From: an uncultured Streptococcus sp.
GTDB taxonomy: Bacteria; Bacillota; Bacilli; Lactobacillales; Streptococcaceae
Length of the DNA stretch: 64,000 nt
Assembly: GCF_901875575.1 (NCBI RefSeq)
Contig: NZ_CABFMF010000077.1
Location: 5,390 to 69,389 of the forward strand
Direction: 5' to 3'
Shown here: piece after piece, positions 30,943 to 39,110 of the stretch
Layout of the letters: each line of letters begins with the position of its first letter
Position numbering within the stretch: the first letter of the stretch is position 1
Translations under genes and position numbers: made by a program
Notes under the pieces: model-generated
Seen by the model: only the letters and a program-made list of their open reading frames with translations
What the model was told of the DNA's origin: nothing
Database searches by the model: none

Positions 30943-32451
30943 ATGTATTATGTAACTAAAACAAATTCAAAAGGGCAACCCTTATATCAAGTGGTTGAAA
31001 AGTACAAAGATCCACTAACAGGAAAGTGGAAATCAGTAACTGTAAGTTATACTAAGAATACTAGTAGGGCGAGGAAACAAGCTGAAAGAGAGGTTCTTGA
31101 TAAAATAGATAGACTAACTACTTCATTTGAAAGTCAGTATAGTCCTGAACTGATTACAACATTTGGAGAGTTAAAAGAAAATTGGTTTCAGACTTGGTGT
31201 GTCTCTGTTAAACCACAAACAATTCAGAGAGAACTACTGGTTATGAAGCGTCTTGGGAAAATTATAGGAGATGATTTTTTGTTAGACAGGATTACTCCAC
31301 TTCTGATGAAAAATAGTCTCAATAAATATTTAGAAATGTATGATGCATCGCCTTCAACAATGACTCATATAAAAAGTACTTGTAATAAGATTTTTAATCA
31401 TGGTGTGTTATATAATGTCATTAAGTTTTCTCCAATGACTGCGGTAAAACTAGATATTTCACTAGAGAAAAGGCGTAAAGCAAAAGAAAGACATGATTCT
31501 AAATTTCTAGAAATCCATGAATTACATGCATTTTTTGATGTGTTACGCCAATGCAGAAATGCAAACTATTATGATCTTGCTATAGTATTGTTGCTTACAG
31601 GTATTCGAATTAGTGAAGCAGCATTTTTACCATCAGATATTGATTTTGAAAAAGGAATCTTGCATATTGATAAGGCACTTCAATATCATTGTTTAAAAGT
31701 TGAACAATTTCATTTTGATACAACTAAAACACTCAATTCAATTAGAGAAGTAGCTTTGCCTGAAGCTGCAAGCGAAGCTATTAAAAGGACAATACAGAGA
31801 AATAAAGAGTTTGATACTTATATGGAGAAACATCCCTGTCCTGCTTTTACACATTCTGAAAGTGTATTTAGAACAGAATACGGCTCTCCAATAACATCAA
31901 GCACTTTTCGTCAAATTTTGAAACGAATAGAAGGAAAATTATTGACAAATTGTTTAAGTGACTATGGTTTTAAGTGGGTAAAACATGTTACTCCCCATTC
32001 GTTTAGGCATATGCATATTAGTTACCTTCAAAGTAATGAGATGCACATAGCAGTGAAAGATATTATGACTAGAGTAGGACATGCTAACTTTGAGACAACA
32101 ATGGGCTATACACATAATATAAATCGTTCACAAGAAAATACTGTAAATGCCTTAAATCAATTTGTAGAAAATCACAATTTCCATTTTGAAGAATTGAAAA
32201 GTTATACCTGTAAATATTCCAGAATGATTGAAAAATTCATTGAAACTAGTGATAATAGCAATAAAGTAGAATTAAGTGTTGATGAGTTCAAAGACTTGTT
32301 ACATCTTAGTCCACGTTACTCACCTAAAAATATTGTTTCAAATTTACTATTAAAAATCAAAAAAGATATTGTCAAATACCACCCACAGTTTGATATAAAG
32401 ATTGTGAAATCAAGTGAGAATCAAATAAGAGGTTTTTCCATTGCATGGTAG
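30943..32451 (+). CDS. int: Tyrosine recombinase integrase with extended C-terminus
   Basis: 502 residues, longer than the usual 370-410. It has an N-terminal arm-binding domain (about 1-65), a SAM-like core-binding domain (about 70-170) and a catalytic domain with the active-site Arg in LTGIRISEA, a HSFRHMH box, VGHANFETT and the Tyr in GYTHNI. About 100 residues follow the catalytic Tyr; the last 65 (SVDEFKDLLHLSPRYSPKN.. to RGFSIAW) look like the winged-helix half of Rep_3 plasmid initiators. The gene ends 81 nt before rbgA, consistent with a right-end int beside the attachment site. The extension is a by-eye resemblance only. Confidence 0.95.
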   Translation: MYYVTKTNSKGQPLYQVVEKYKDPLTGKWKSVTVSYTKNTSRARKQAEREVLDKIDRLTTSFESQYSPELITTFGELKENWFQTWCVSVKPQTIQRELLVMKRLGKIIGDDFLLDRITPLLMKNSLNKYLEMYDASPSTMTHIKSTCNKIFNHGVLYNVIKFSPMTAVKLDISLEKRRKAKERHDSKFLEIHELHAFFDVLRQCRNANYYDLAIVLLLTGIRISEAAFLPSDIDFEKGILHIDKALQYHCLKVEQFHFDTTKTLNSIREVALPEAASEAIKRTIQRNKEFDTYMEKHPCPAFTHSESVFRTEYGSPITSSTFRQILKRIEGKLLTNCLSDYGFKWVKHVTPHSFRHMHISYLQSNEMHIAVKDIMTRVGHANFETTMGYTHNINRSQENTVNALNQFVENHNFHFEELKSYTCKYSRMIEKFIETSDNSNKVELSVDEFKDLLHLSPRYSPKNIVSNLLLKIKKDIVKYHPQFDIKIVKSSENQIRGFSIAW

Positions 32452-32532
32452 TTTTGGTGTTCGCTTGGTGTTTAGACAATAGTAAAATAAAATAGGGGCT
32501 CTAAACCCTTGCTACGAAAGGAAAAAAACTCA
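32452..32532. other. Element-chromosome junction (putative att) and rbgA promoter
   Basis: These 81 bp between int and rbgA must contain or adjoin the right attachment site, but the left copy lies outside the window, so the core cannot be defined. TTGGTG (32465-32470) and TAAAAT (32488-32493), 17 bp apart, could drive rbgA; the -35 part may be element-derived. TAAACCCTTGCTACGA (32502-32517) recurs with one change at 36181. AAAGGA at 32517 is the rbgA ribosome site. Confidence 0.5.
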
Positions 32533-33384
32533 ATGGCTACTATTCAATGGTTTCCTGGGCATATGTCTAAGGCTCGTCGACAGGTTCAGGAAAATTTAAA
32601 ATTTGTTGATTTTGTGACAATTTTGGTTGATGCTCGTCTACCATTATCTAGTCAAAATCCTATGTTGACCAAGATTGTTGGCGATAAACCAAAACTCTTG
32701 ATTTTAAACAAGGCTGACCTTGCTGATCCAGCTATGACTAAGGAATGGCGCCAGTATTTTGAATCTCAGGGCATTCAAACTCTTGCTATAAATTCAAAAG
32801 AACAAGTTACTGTAAAAGTCGTGACAGAGGCCGCTAAAAAACTCATGGCAGATAAGATTACTCGCCAAAAGGAACGTGGCATTCAGATTGAAACCTTGCG
32901 TACCATGATTATCGGGATTCCAAACGCTGGTAAATCCACTCTTATGAACCGTTTAGCTGGTAAGAAAATTGCTGTTGTTGGAAACAAGCCAGGGGTCACA
33001 AAAGGGCAACAATGGCTCAAAACCAACAAAGATTTGGAAATATTGGATACCCCTGGGATTCTTTGGCCTAAATTTGAAGATGAGTCAGTTGCTCTTAAGT
33101 TGGCATTAACAGGAGCTATTAAAGATCAGCTCCTTCCCATGGATGAAGTGACTATTTTTGGTCTCAATTATTTCAAAGAACATTATCCAGAAAAGCTGGC
33201 TGAACGCTTCAAACAAATGAATCTTGAAGAAGAAGCGCCTGTTATTATTATGGATATGACCCGTGCCCTCGGTTTCCGTGATGACTATGACCGATTCTAC
33301 ACTCTCTTCGTGAAGGAAGTCCGCGATGGTAAACTTGGTAACTATACCTTAGATACATTGGAAGACCTCAATGACGACGATTAA
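32533..33384 (+). CDS. rbgA: Ribosome biogenesis GTPase RbgA (YlqF)
   Basis: 283 residues from ATG 32533, which gives the expected MATIQWFPGHM start behind AAAGGA; a TTG 24 nt upstream is ignored. Circularly permuted GTPase: G4 NKADL near residue 59, then G1 GIPNAGKST near 126, then G3 DTPG near 171. It acts in late maturation of the 50S ribosomal subunit. It overlaps rnhB by 14 nt. The region just upstream is the insertion point of the mobile element, so expression may depend on element sequence. Confidence 0.97.
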   Translation: MATIQWFPGHMSKARRQVQENLKFVDFVTILVDARLPLSSQNPMLTKIVGDKPKLLILNKADLADPAMTKEWRQYFESQGIQTLAINSKEQVTVKVVTEAAKKLMADKITRQKERGIQIETLRTMIIGIPNAGKSTLMNRLAGKKIAVVGNKPGVTKGQQWLKTNKDLEILDTPGILWPKFEDESVALKLALTGAIKDQLLPMDEVTIFGLNYFKEHYPEKLAERFKQMNLEEEAPVIIMDMTRALGFRDDYDRFYTLFVKEVRDGKLGNYTLDTLEDLNDDD

Positions 33385-34150
33385 AGAAATTAAAGAACTC
33401 CTTGCTACAGTCAAGGAGTTAGATAGTCCTGTTTTTTTAGAACTCGAAAAGGATACTCGGTCTGGAGTTCAAAAGGAAATCAGCAAGCGTAAAAAAGCCA
33501 TTCAAGCTGAATTGGATGAGAATCTTCGCTTGGAAAATATGCTTACTTATGAAAAAGACCTTTATAAGCAAGGTTTGACCTTGATTGCAGGTGTTGATGA
33601 AGTAGGTCGTGGTCCTCTGGCTGGTCCAGTAGTGGCCGCAGCCGTTATTTTGCCTCAAGGTTGTAAAATTAAGGGCCTTAACGACAGTAAAAAAATCCCT
33701 AAAAAGAAACATCTGGAGGTTTTCCAAGCTGTTCAAGACCAAGCCCTGTCAATCGGAATCGGAATCATAGACAATCAAGTCATTGACCAAGTCAATATCT
33801 ATGAAGCGACCAAACTAGCCATGAAAGAAGCTATTTCTCAGTTAAGTCTACAACCTCAACACCTTTTGATAGATGCCATGAAACTAGACTTACCTATTTC
33901 TCAGACATCTATCATCAAGGGAGATGCTAATTCCCTCTCTATCGCAGCGGCTTCAATCATCGCTAAGGTTACACGTGATGAACTCATGAAGGATTACGAT
34001 AGTCAATTTCCTGGTTATGACTTTTCGGCGAATGCTGGCTATGGTACAGCAAAGCATTTGGAAGGTATTGAAAAACAGGGAATTACAGCTATTCATCGTT
34101 TAAGTTTTGAACCCATAAAATCATTGGTTTCATCAAAGCAAAAAAGTTAG
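33371..34150 (+). CDS. rnhB: Ribonuclease HII
   Basis: 259 residues. GVDEVGRGPLAGPVV near residue 76 holds the first catalytic acidic pair, followed by the conserved LNDSKK, a later Asp in LLIDAMKL, and HRLSFEP near the C-terminus. It removes RNA from RNA-DNA hybrids, including single ribonucleotides in DNA. The N-terminal ~70 residues are the usual extra region of the streptococcal enzyme. It is coupled to rbgA by overlap. Confidence 0.97.
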   Translation: MTTIKEIKELLATVKELDSPVFLELEKDTRSGVQKEISKRKKAIQAELDENLRLENMLTYEKDLYKQGLTLIAGVDEVGRGPLAGPVVAAAVILPQGCKIKGLNDSKKIPKKKHLEVFQAVQDQALSIGIGIIDNQVIDQVNIYEATKLAMKEAISQLSLQPQHLLIDAMKLDLPISQTSIIKGDANSLSIAAASIIAKVTRDELMKDYDSQFPGYDFSANAGYGTAKHLEGIEKQGITAIHRLSFEPIKSLVSSKQKS

Positions 34151-34165
34151 GTTAAGGAAATAACA

Positions 34166-35716
34166 ATGGAAGAACAGACGGAAATAATCCGCTCTAAAAA
34201 AGAATTTGCCTTTGCATCCAGTACCATATTAGCCCAAGTAGGAAGAGGAGTTATGGTCGGCCTTGTTGTCGGCATGATTGTTGGATCATTTCGATTTTTA
34301 ATCGAAAAAGGTTTCCACTTTATTCAAGGACTTTATCGAGATCAAGCAAACCTAATACCTAATTTGTTTATAATTGGATTTTTGTATCTGATCATTTCCT
34401 TACTTAGTGCCAAACTAACTACATCAGAAAAGGATATTAAGGGATCAGGAATCCCTCAAGTTGAAGCTGAATTAAAAGGGCTTATGTCTTTGAACTGGTG
34501 GAGTGTTCTTTGGAAAAAGTATCTTCTTGGTACAGTAGCAATTGCTAGCGGATTGATGTTAGGTCGTGAAGGTCCCAGTATTCAATTAGGAGCAGTTGGT
34601 GGAAAAGGAATTGCAAAATGGCTCAAATCAAGCCCTGTAGAAGAGCGCTCTTTAATCGCTAGTGGAGCTGCTGCAGGTCTAGCTGCTGCCTTTAATGCTC
34701 CCATTGCGGGACTCCTATTTGTAGTAGAAGAAGTCTACCATCATTTCTCACGCTTTTTCTGGGTTTCCACTCTAGCAGCCAGTCTCGTAGCAAACTTTGT
34801 TTCTCTACTCATATTTGGCCTAACACCTGTACTGGATATGCCAGATAATATTCCTCTCATGACCCTGGATCAGTATTGGATTTACCTCCTTATGGGAATT
34901 TTTCTAGGACTTTCTGGTTTTCTTTATGAAAAAGCTGTACTTAATGTTGGCAGAGTTTATGATTGGATTGGTCAAAAAATCCGTTTGGATAGAGCGTATT
35001 ATCCAATTCTAGCCTTCATTCTCATCATACCAGTCGGCATCTTCTTACCCCAAATTCTTGGTGGTGGAAATCAACTTGTCCTGTCTCTAACTAGTCAAAA
35101 TTTTAGTTTTCAAGTCTTATTAGCATACTTTATCATCCGCTTTGTTTGGAGCATGATTAGTTATGGAAGTGGCCTTCCAGGAGGAATTTTCCTACCAATT
35201 TTGGCGCTTGGTTCCTTACTTGGTGCCCTAGTTGGTGTTATTTGTGTCAATCTTGGGCTTGTAAGTCAAGAGCAGTTTCCTATCTTTGTCATTCTAGGAA
35301 TGAGTGGCTATTTTGGAGCAATATCTAAGGCCCCCTTAACCGCTATGATACTCGTAACTGAGATGGTAGGAGATATTCGCAACCTCATGCCCCTTGGACT
35401 AGTAACACTAGTTGCCTACATCATCATGGATTTACTTAAAGGTGCGCCCGTATATGAAGCCATGCTCGAAAAAATGCTACCAGAAGAAGCGTCGGATGAA
35501 GGAGAAGTCACCCTCATTGAAATCCCTGTATCAGACAAAATCGCTGGAAAACAAGTACACGAACTCAACCTACCACACAATGTCCTCATCACAACCCAAG
35601 TTCATAACGGCAAGAGCCAAACAGTTAACGGCTCAACCAGAATGTATCTCGGTGATATGATTCATCTGGTTATTCCAAAAAGTGAAATTGGAAAAGTCAA
35701 AGATTTGTTATTGTAG
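34166..35716 (+). CDS. ClC-family chloride channel/transporter with RCK_C domain
   Basis: 516 residues. Selectivity-filter motifs GSGIPQVEAEL near residue 92, GREGPSIQLG near 132 and GSGLPGGIFLP near 333 are all present, along with the gating-glutamate position (E in GREGP) and about ten membrane helices. The C-terminal ~75 residues (IEIPVSDKIAGKQVHEL to the end) form a TrkA_C/RCK_C-type regulatory domain. It exchanges chloride and protons or conducts anions across the membrane. It follows rnhB by 15 nt and ends the rbgA-rnhB transcription unit. Confidence 0.93.
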   Translation: MEEQTEIIRSKKEFAFASSTILAQVGRGVMVGLVVGMIVGSFRFLIEKGFHFIQGLYRDQANLIPNLFIIGFLYLIISLLSAKLTTSEKDIKGSGIPQVEAELKGLMSLNWWSVLWKKYLLGTVAIASGLMLGREGPSIQLGAVGGKGIAKWLKSSPVEERSLIASGAAAGLAAAFNAPIAGLLFVVEEVYHHFSRFFWVSTLAASLVANFVSLLIFGLTPVLDMPDNIPLMTLDQYWIYLLMGIFLGLSGFLYEKAVLNVGRVYDWIGQKIRLDRAYYPILAFILIIPVGIFLPQILGGGNQLVLSLTSQNFSFQVLLAYFIIRFVWSMISYGSGLPGGIFLPILALGSLLGALVGVICVNLGLVSQEQFPIFVILGMSGYFGAISKAPLTAMILVTEMVGDIRNLMPLGLVTLVAYIIMDLLKGAPVYEAMLEKMLPEEASDEGEVTLIEIPVSDKIAGKQVHELNLPHNVLITTQVHNGKSQTVNGSTRMYLGDMIHLVIPKSEIGKVKDLLL

Positions 35717-35721
35717 GAGTT

Positions 35722-35745
35722 TTTACATAATTTATGTTATGTAAA
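35722..35745. repeat. 24-bp palindrome after the ClC gene
   Basis: TTTACATAA at the left faces TTATGTAAA at the right across 6 nt, six bases after the stop codon. A nearly identical 24-mer lies just after xerS at 37565. It may form a hairpin or bind a dimeric protein; its function is unknown. Confidence 0.65.
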
Positions 35746-35774
35746 AATAAACTTCTTAATTAAATATATTAGAA

Positions 35775-35808
35775 AACCGGTTCTCAGCAATGAGATCGGT
35801 TATTTTTT
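35775..35808 (+). terminator. Rho-independent terminator of rbgA-rnhB-clc
   Basis: AACCGGTTCTCA pairs with TGAGATCGGTT around a short loop (GCAA) and is followed by TATTTTTT. A strong stem with one internal mismatch. Confidence 0.85.
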
Positions 35809-35938
35809 ACAGATAAGATATTTCACATACAAATAATTGAACTTTGGTAAAAATAAGACTATAATCAAGTTAGGAATGATAAAGCATAAAGCTAGAAAGG
35901 AGTTTACTGTATCAAATCTTTACAGTAAGATTAAAATC

Positions 35939-36133
35939 ATGAAAAAGAAAACAATAGCAATTATACAATATATTTTGTATCTCATAGCTCCTTATATAGC
36001 TCTTCAGTTATGTAGAATGAACAGAAGTATCGTTACTGATAATCTCTTTTTTATTTTCCTTATTCTGTTAACTATTTCATTCTGGTTTAGTATTTGGAAA
36101 CTAGAAAAAGCACTAGCTAATGATTCACAATGA
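35939..36133 (+). CDS. Possible small membrane protein
   Basis: 64 residues from ATG 35939: a basic start (MKKKT), then two hydrophobic helices (IAIIQYILYLIAPYIALQL and LFFIFLILLTISFWFSIW) and a charged tail. The frame stays open upstream to 35837, and AAAGGAG at 35895 might serve an earlier start, so the start is unsure. I do not recognise the family. It may be a real host peptide of the terminus region or a decayed gene. Confidence 0.45.
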   Translation: MKKKTIAIIQYILYLIAPYIALQLCRMNRSIVTDNLFFIFLILLTISFWFSIWKLEKALANDSQ

Positions 36134-36410
36134 AACTCCAAAAAAACTGGAAATTTTTGTACTTTTCCCTAGATAGTGATTAAACCCTTGATACGACTGA
36201 GTTTAAGGCCTAATGTACACTCTTTGAAAAATGTACTTTATAATTGAAATGTACTTTATTTTAAGGTGAGATAAAGTACATTTTTTGATCTAGTAGCTAG
36301 ATGTATTTTGAAGTTTAGTAAAATACATTTTCACTAAAATGCACATTAAAAAATTTTTAGCTATTCTAAGATCCAAAGTCTTTTTTATTACTTCTAAAAA
36401 TCTCTATAAC
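36134..36410. other. Gene-free stretch left of dif with hairpins
   Basis: No gene is visible. AAATGTACTTTAT occurs at 36229 and again at 36248, and its complement ATAAAGTACATT at 36271 makes a hairpin followed by a T run (36248-36286). A second hairpin (ATGTATTTT..AAAATACAT) lies at about 36300-36329. A copy of the rbgA junction 16-mer, with one change, is at 36181. Confidence 0.5.
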
Positions 36411-36441
36411 ATCTTTCCGAAAAACTATAATTTTCTTGAAA
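36411..36441 (+). other. difSL chromosome dimer resolution site
   Basis: The 31-bp sequence beginning ATCTTTCCGAAAAACTATAA and continuing to TTTTCTTGAA matches the streptococcal/lactococcal difSL site as I remember it, and it lies just upstream of xerS, its known location. Two unequal half-sites (TTTCCGAAAAA and TTTTCTTGAAA) flank the centre. XerS alone resolves chromosome dimers here at division, with FtsK. It marks the replication terminus. Confidence 0.88.
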
Positions 36442-36464
36442 AATATATAGGTCTATGCTATACT
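36436..36464 (+). promoter_or_regulatory. xerS promoter overlapping difSL
   Basis: TTGAAA (36436-36441) and TATACT (36459-36464) are exactly 17 bp apart. The -35 hexamer is the right end of difSL, so XerS bound at dif could block its own transcription. Confidence 0.75.
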
Positions 36465-36492
36465 ACTAGTAGACTTATTTATGGAGAAAATC

Positions 36493-37563
36493 ATGAAACG
36501 TGAGATTTTACTGGAACGAATCGACAAACTAAAACAAATCATGCCCTGGTATGTTCTGGAATACTACCAATCTAAGCTTGCTGTGCCCTACAGTTTTACG
36601 ACCTTGTACGAGTACCTTAAGGAATATGACCGTTTTTTTAACTGGGTTTTGGAGTCTGATATTTCAAAAGCTGATAAAATGTCTGATATTCCTTTATCCG
36701 TGTTGGAAAATCTAACCAAAAAAGATATGGAATCCTTTATTCTCTATCTACGTGAACGTCCATTACTAAATGCCAATACAACTAAGCAAGGCGTCTCTCA
36801 AACAACCATCAATCGAACTTTGTCAGCACTTTCTAGTCTTTACAAGTATCTGACCGAGGAAGTTGAAAATGATCAAGGAGAGCCTTATTTTTATCGTAAT
36901 GTAATGAAGAAAGTTTCAACTAAAAAAAAGAAAGAAACCCTTGCCGCTAGAGCTGAAAACATCAAGCAAAAACTTTTTCTAGGTGATGAAACTGAAGGTT
37001 TCCTTACCTATATAGACCAAGAGTATCCTAACGAGTTGTCAAATCGCGCACTCTCATCTTTTAATAAAAATAAAGAACGAGATTTGGCCATTATTGCCCT
37101 TCTACTGGCTTCAGGTGTCCGCTTGTCAGAAGCAGTTAATCTAGATCTAAAAGACCTGAATCTTAAGATGATGGTCATTGATGTCATTCGAAAAGGTGGA
37201 AAACGAGACTCTGTTAACGTTGCTGCCTTTGCTAAACCTTATCTAGAAAACTATCTCTCAATAAGAAGTCAGCGTTATCAGACTGAAAAAACAGATACAG
37301 CCCTTTTTTTGACTCTATACCGTGGAATTCCAAATCGAATTGATGCTTCTAGTGTTGAAAAAATGGTCGCTAAGTATTCTGAGAACTTTAAAGTACGTGT
37401 CACACCCCACAAACTCCGACATACACTAGCAACTAGGCTCTATGATGCGACCAAATCTCAAGTATTAGTCAGTCACCAGCTAGGTCACGCAAGTACTCAA
37501 GTCACTGACCTCTATACTCATATCGTCAATGATGAGCAAAAAAATGCTTTAGACAGCCTATAA
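36493..37563 (+). CDS. xerS: Tyrosine recombinase XerS
   Basis: 356 residues from ATG 36493, the usual MKREILLERIDKL start six bases after GGAGA; an ATG four codons earlier is unlikely. Catalytic residues: Arg in SGVRLSEA, Lys in RKGGKRD, TPHKLRHTLA, LGHASTQVT and Tyr in DLYTHI. It is the single Xer recombinase of streptococci, acting on difSL 50 nt upstream to resolve chromosome dimers. It is converging with the MATE gene downstream. Confidence 0.97.
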   Translation: MKREILLERIDKLKQIMPWYVLEYYQSKLAVPYSFTTLYEYLKEYDRFFNWVLESDISKADKMSDIPLSVLENLTKKDMESFILYLRERPLLNANTTKQGVSQTTINRTLSALSSLYKYLTEEVENDQGEPYFYRNVMKKVSTKKKKETLAARAENIKQKLFLGDETEGFLTYIDQEYPNELSNRALSSFNKNKERDLAIIALLLASGVRLSEAVNLDLKDLNLKMMVIDVIRKGGKRDSVNVAAFAKPYLENYLSIRSQRYQTEKTDTALFLTLYRGIPNRIDASSVEKMVAKYSENFKVRVTPHKLRHTLATRLYDATKSQVLVSHQLGHASTQVTDLYTHIVNDEQKNALDSL

Positions 37564-37564
37564 T

Positions 37565-37588
37565 TTTACATAAATTATATTATGTAAA
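37565..37588. repeat. 24-bp palindrome after xerS
   Basis: TTTACATAA and TTATGTAAA arms around a 6-nt centre, one base after the xerS stop. It differs from the copy at 35722 at only two or three central bases. The two copies bracket the xerS-dif interval. Confidence 0.65.
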
Positions 37589-37629
37589 TATTTCCTAAAG
37601 AAAGCTGGGTAACTAGTCTTTAAAATCAT

Positions 37630-37676
37630 AAAACGCATAATACCAGGTCTTGAAAAAACTTGATATTATGCGTTTT
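37630..37676. terminator. Bidirectional terminator between xerS and the MATE gene
   Basis: AAAACGCATAATA faces TATTATGCGTTTT perfectly across about 20 nt, with A and T runs on both sides, in the gap between two converging genes. Confidence 0.88.
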
Positions 37677-37725
37677 GTTATGAATTTTTTTTATTCATTC
37701 TCTATTAAAATAGATTTTATTAATT

Positions 37726-39069
37726 TTAAGAACTGACTTTTTTCATCACAACTTGTAGGCGCCATTCATATAATAGACCTGTTATCACTAAACTTACGAT
37801 CAAACCAATCCAATAGCCGTATGCGCCTAGATCGGTTAGCTGGTCTAGCATAAAGCCGAGTGGAATAGAGATGCCCCAGTAGCCAATTAAACCCAAGTAA
37901 AAAGGAACCACAGTATCCTTATATCCTCTTAAAATACCTTGAAGAGGAGCTGCAAAGGTATCAGCTAACTGAAAGAACAGGCTGTAAGTTAAGAATACTG
38001 CTGTTGTTTCTATAAATTTCAGATCATTTCCATATAAACTAGCTACATTATCTCTAAAAATATAGAGGAAGGACAAGGTAAAAGCTGCAAAAACAAGAGC
38101 TACACTTCTTCCTATATGAATAAATTTTTTTGCATCTTGGAATCGTTTAGCTCCAAGTTCGTAAGATACAACAATCGCCATGGCGGAAGAAATACTCATA
38201 GGAAAGGCGTACATGAGTGTTGAAAAGTTCATAGCAGATTGATGACTGGCTATAATGAGCGATGAAAATTTAGCCATCAACAAACCAACTACAGAGAAAA
38301 CAGCTACTTCAGCAAAAACTGTTCCTCCTATTGGCAAACCAAGTCTGACACCTTCCTTCATTCTTTCAAAATCAAGGGGAATGATTTTGGAAAATTGATA
38401 TTCCTTCAGCTTCTTATTCTTTATCAAAATGAAAATTGAAATGGCTAGAAGGCACCAATAAGCTAGAGATGTTCCTAAACCAGCTCCTGCTCCTCCTAAC
38501 TCAGGCAAGCCAAAAACTCCATAAATCAAGAGATAGTTAAAGCCACTATTTAGAGGCAGTAACAAAAGCATCAGATACATGGAAAGTTTTGTGAATCCTA
38601 AGGAATCCAACAAGGAACGGATAACACTAAAAAGTAAGAGAGGAATAATACCAATCGCTAAAAACTGTAAGTAGTATATAGCTACTGCGGCTACCTTTGG
38701 TTCTAAGCCAATATGATTTAAAATTGGTGGTGCTAGGAAAATCACCAATCCAAATAAGAAGATAGAAAGTCCTAAAGCTATGTAAATAAACTGATAAAAA
38801 TCAGAAGCAACTTCTTCCTTTTTTCCTCTCCCTAAATTGTGTCCAATAATGGGAATCATAGCATAGACGATACCTGTCAAAAATGTGAAAAAAGGATTCC
38901 ATAAACTAGTTGCTGTAGAGACACCAGCCAAATCCATGGTATTGTATTGACCAGTCATAGTGGTATCTACAAAGGAAGCGGAATAATTGGCAAATTGATA
39001 AATCAGGATAGGGAAGAATATCTTAAGAAATAAGATAAACTTTTCTTTAAAACGATGAGTTGGATACAT
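37726..39069 (-). CDS. MATE family multidrug efflux transporter
   Basis: 447 residues with about twelve membrane helices in two repeated halves. The first half has DTTMTGQYNTMDLAGVS and the second the FAEVAVFSVVGLLMAKFSS segment, both typical of NorM/DinF-type MATE proteins. It exports cationic drugs or metabolites in exchange for Na+ or H+. It is the last gene of ung-mutX-pyrC-MATE. Upstream TATAAT near 39091 could give it an extra promoter, without a good -35. Substrate unknown. Confidence 0.93.
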   Translation of the reverse strand: MYPTHRFKEKFILFLKIFFPILIYQFANYSASFVDTTMTGQYNTMDLAGVSTATSLWNPFFTFLTGIVYAMIPIIGHNLGRGKKEEVASDFYQFIYIALGLSIFLFGLVIFLAPPILNHIGLEPKVAAVAIYYLQFLAIGIIPLLLFSVIRSLLDSLGFTKLSMYLMLLLLPLNSGFNYLLIYGVFGLPELGGAGAGLGTSLAYWCLLAISIFILIKNKKLKEYQFSKIIPLDFERMKEGVRLGLPIGGTVFAEVAVFSVVGLLMAKFSSLIIASHQSAMNFSTLMYAFPMSISSAMAIVVSYELGAKRFQDAKKFIHIGRSVALVFAAFTLSFLYIFRDNVASLYGNDLKFIETTAVFLTYSLFFQLADTFAAPLQGILRGYKDTVVPFYLGLIGYWGISIPLGFMLDQLTDLGAYGYWIGLIVSLVITGLLYEWRLQVVMKKVSS

Positions 39070-39110
39070 AAAAAGTCTCTATTCTTTAACATTATAGAGC
39101 AGGGTTCCAA

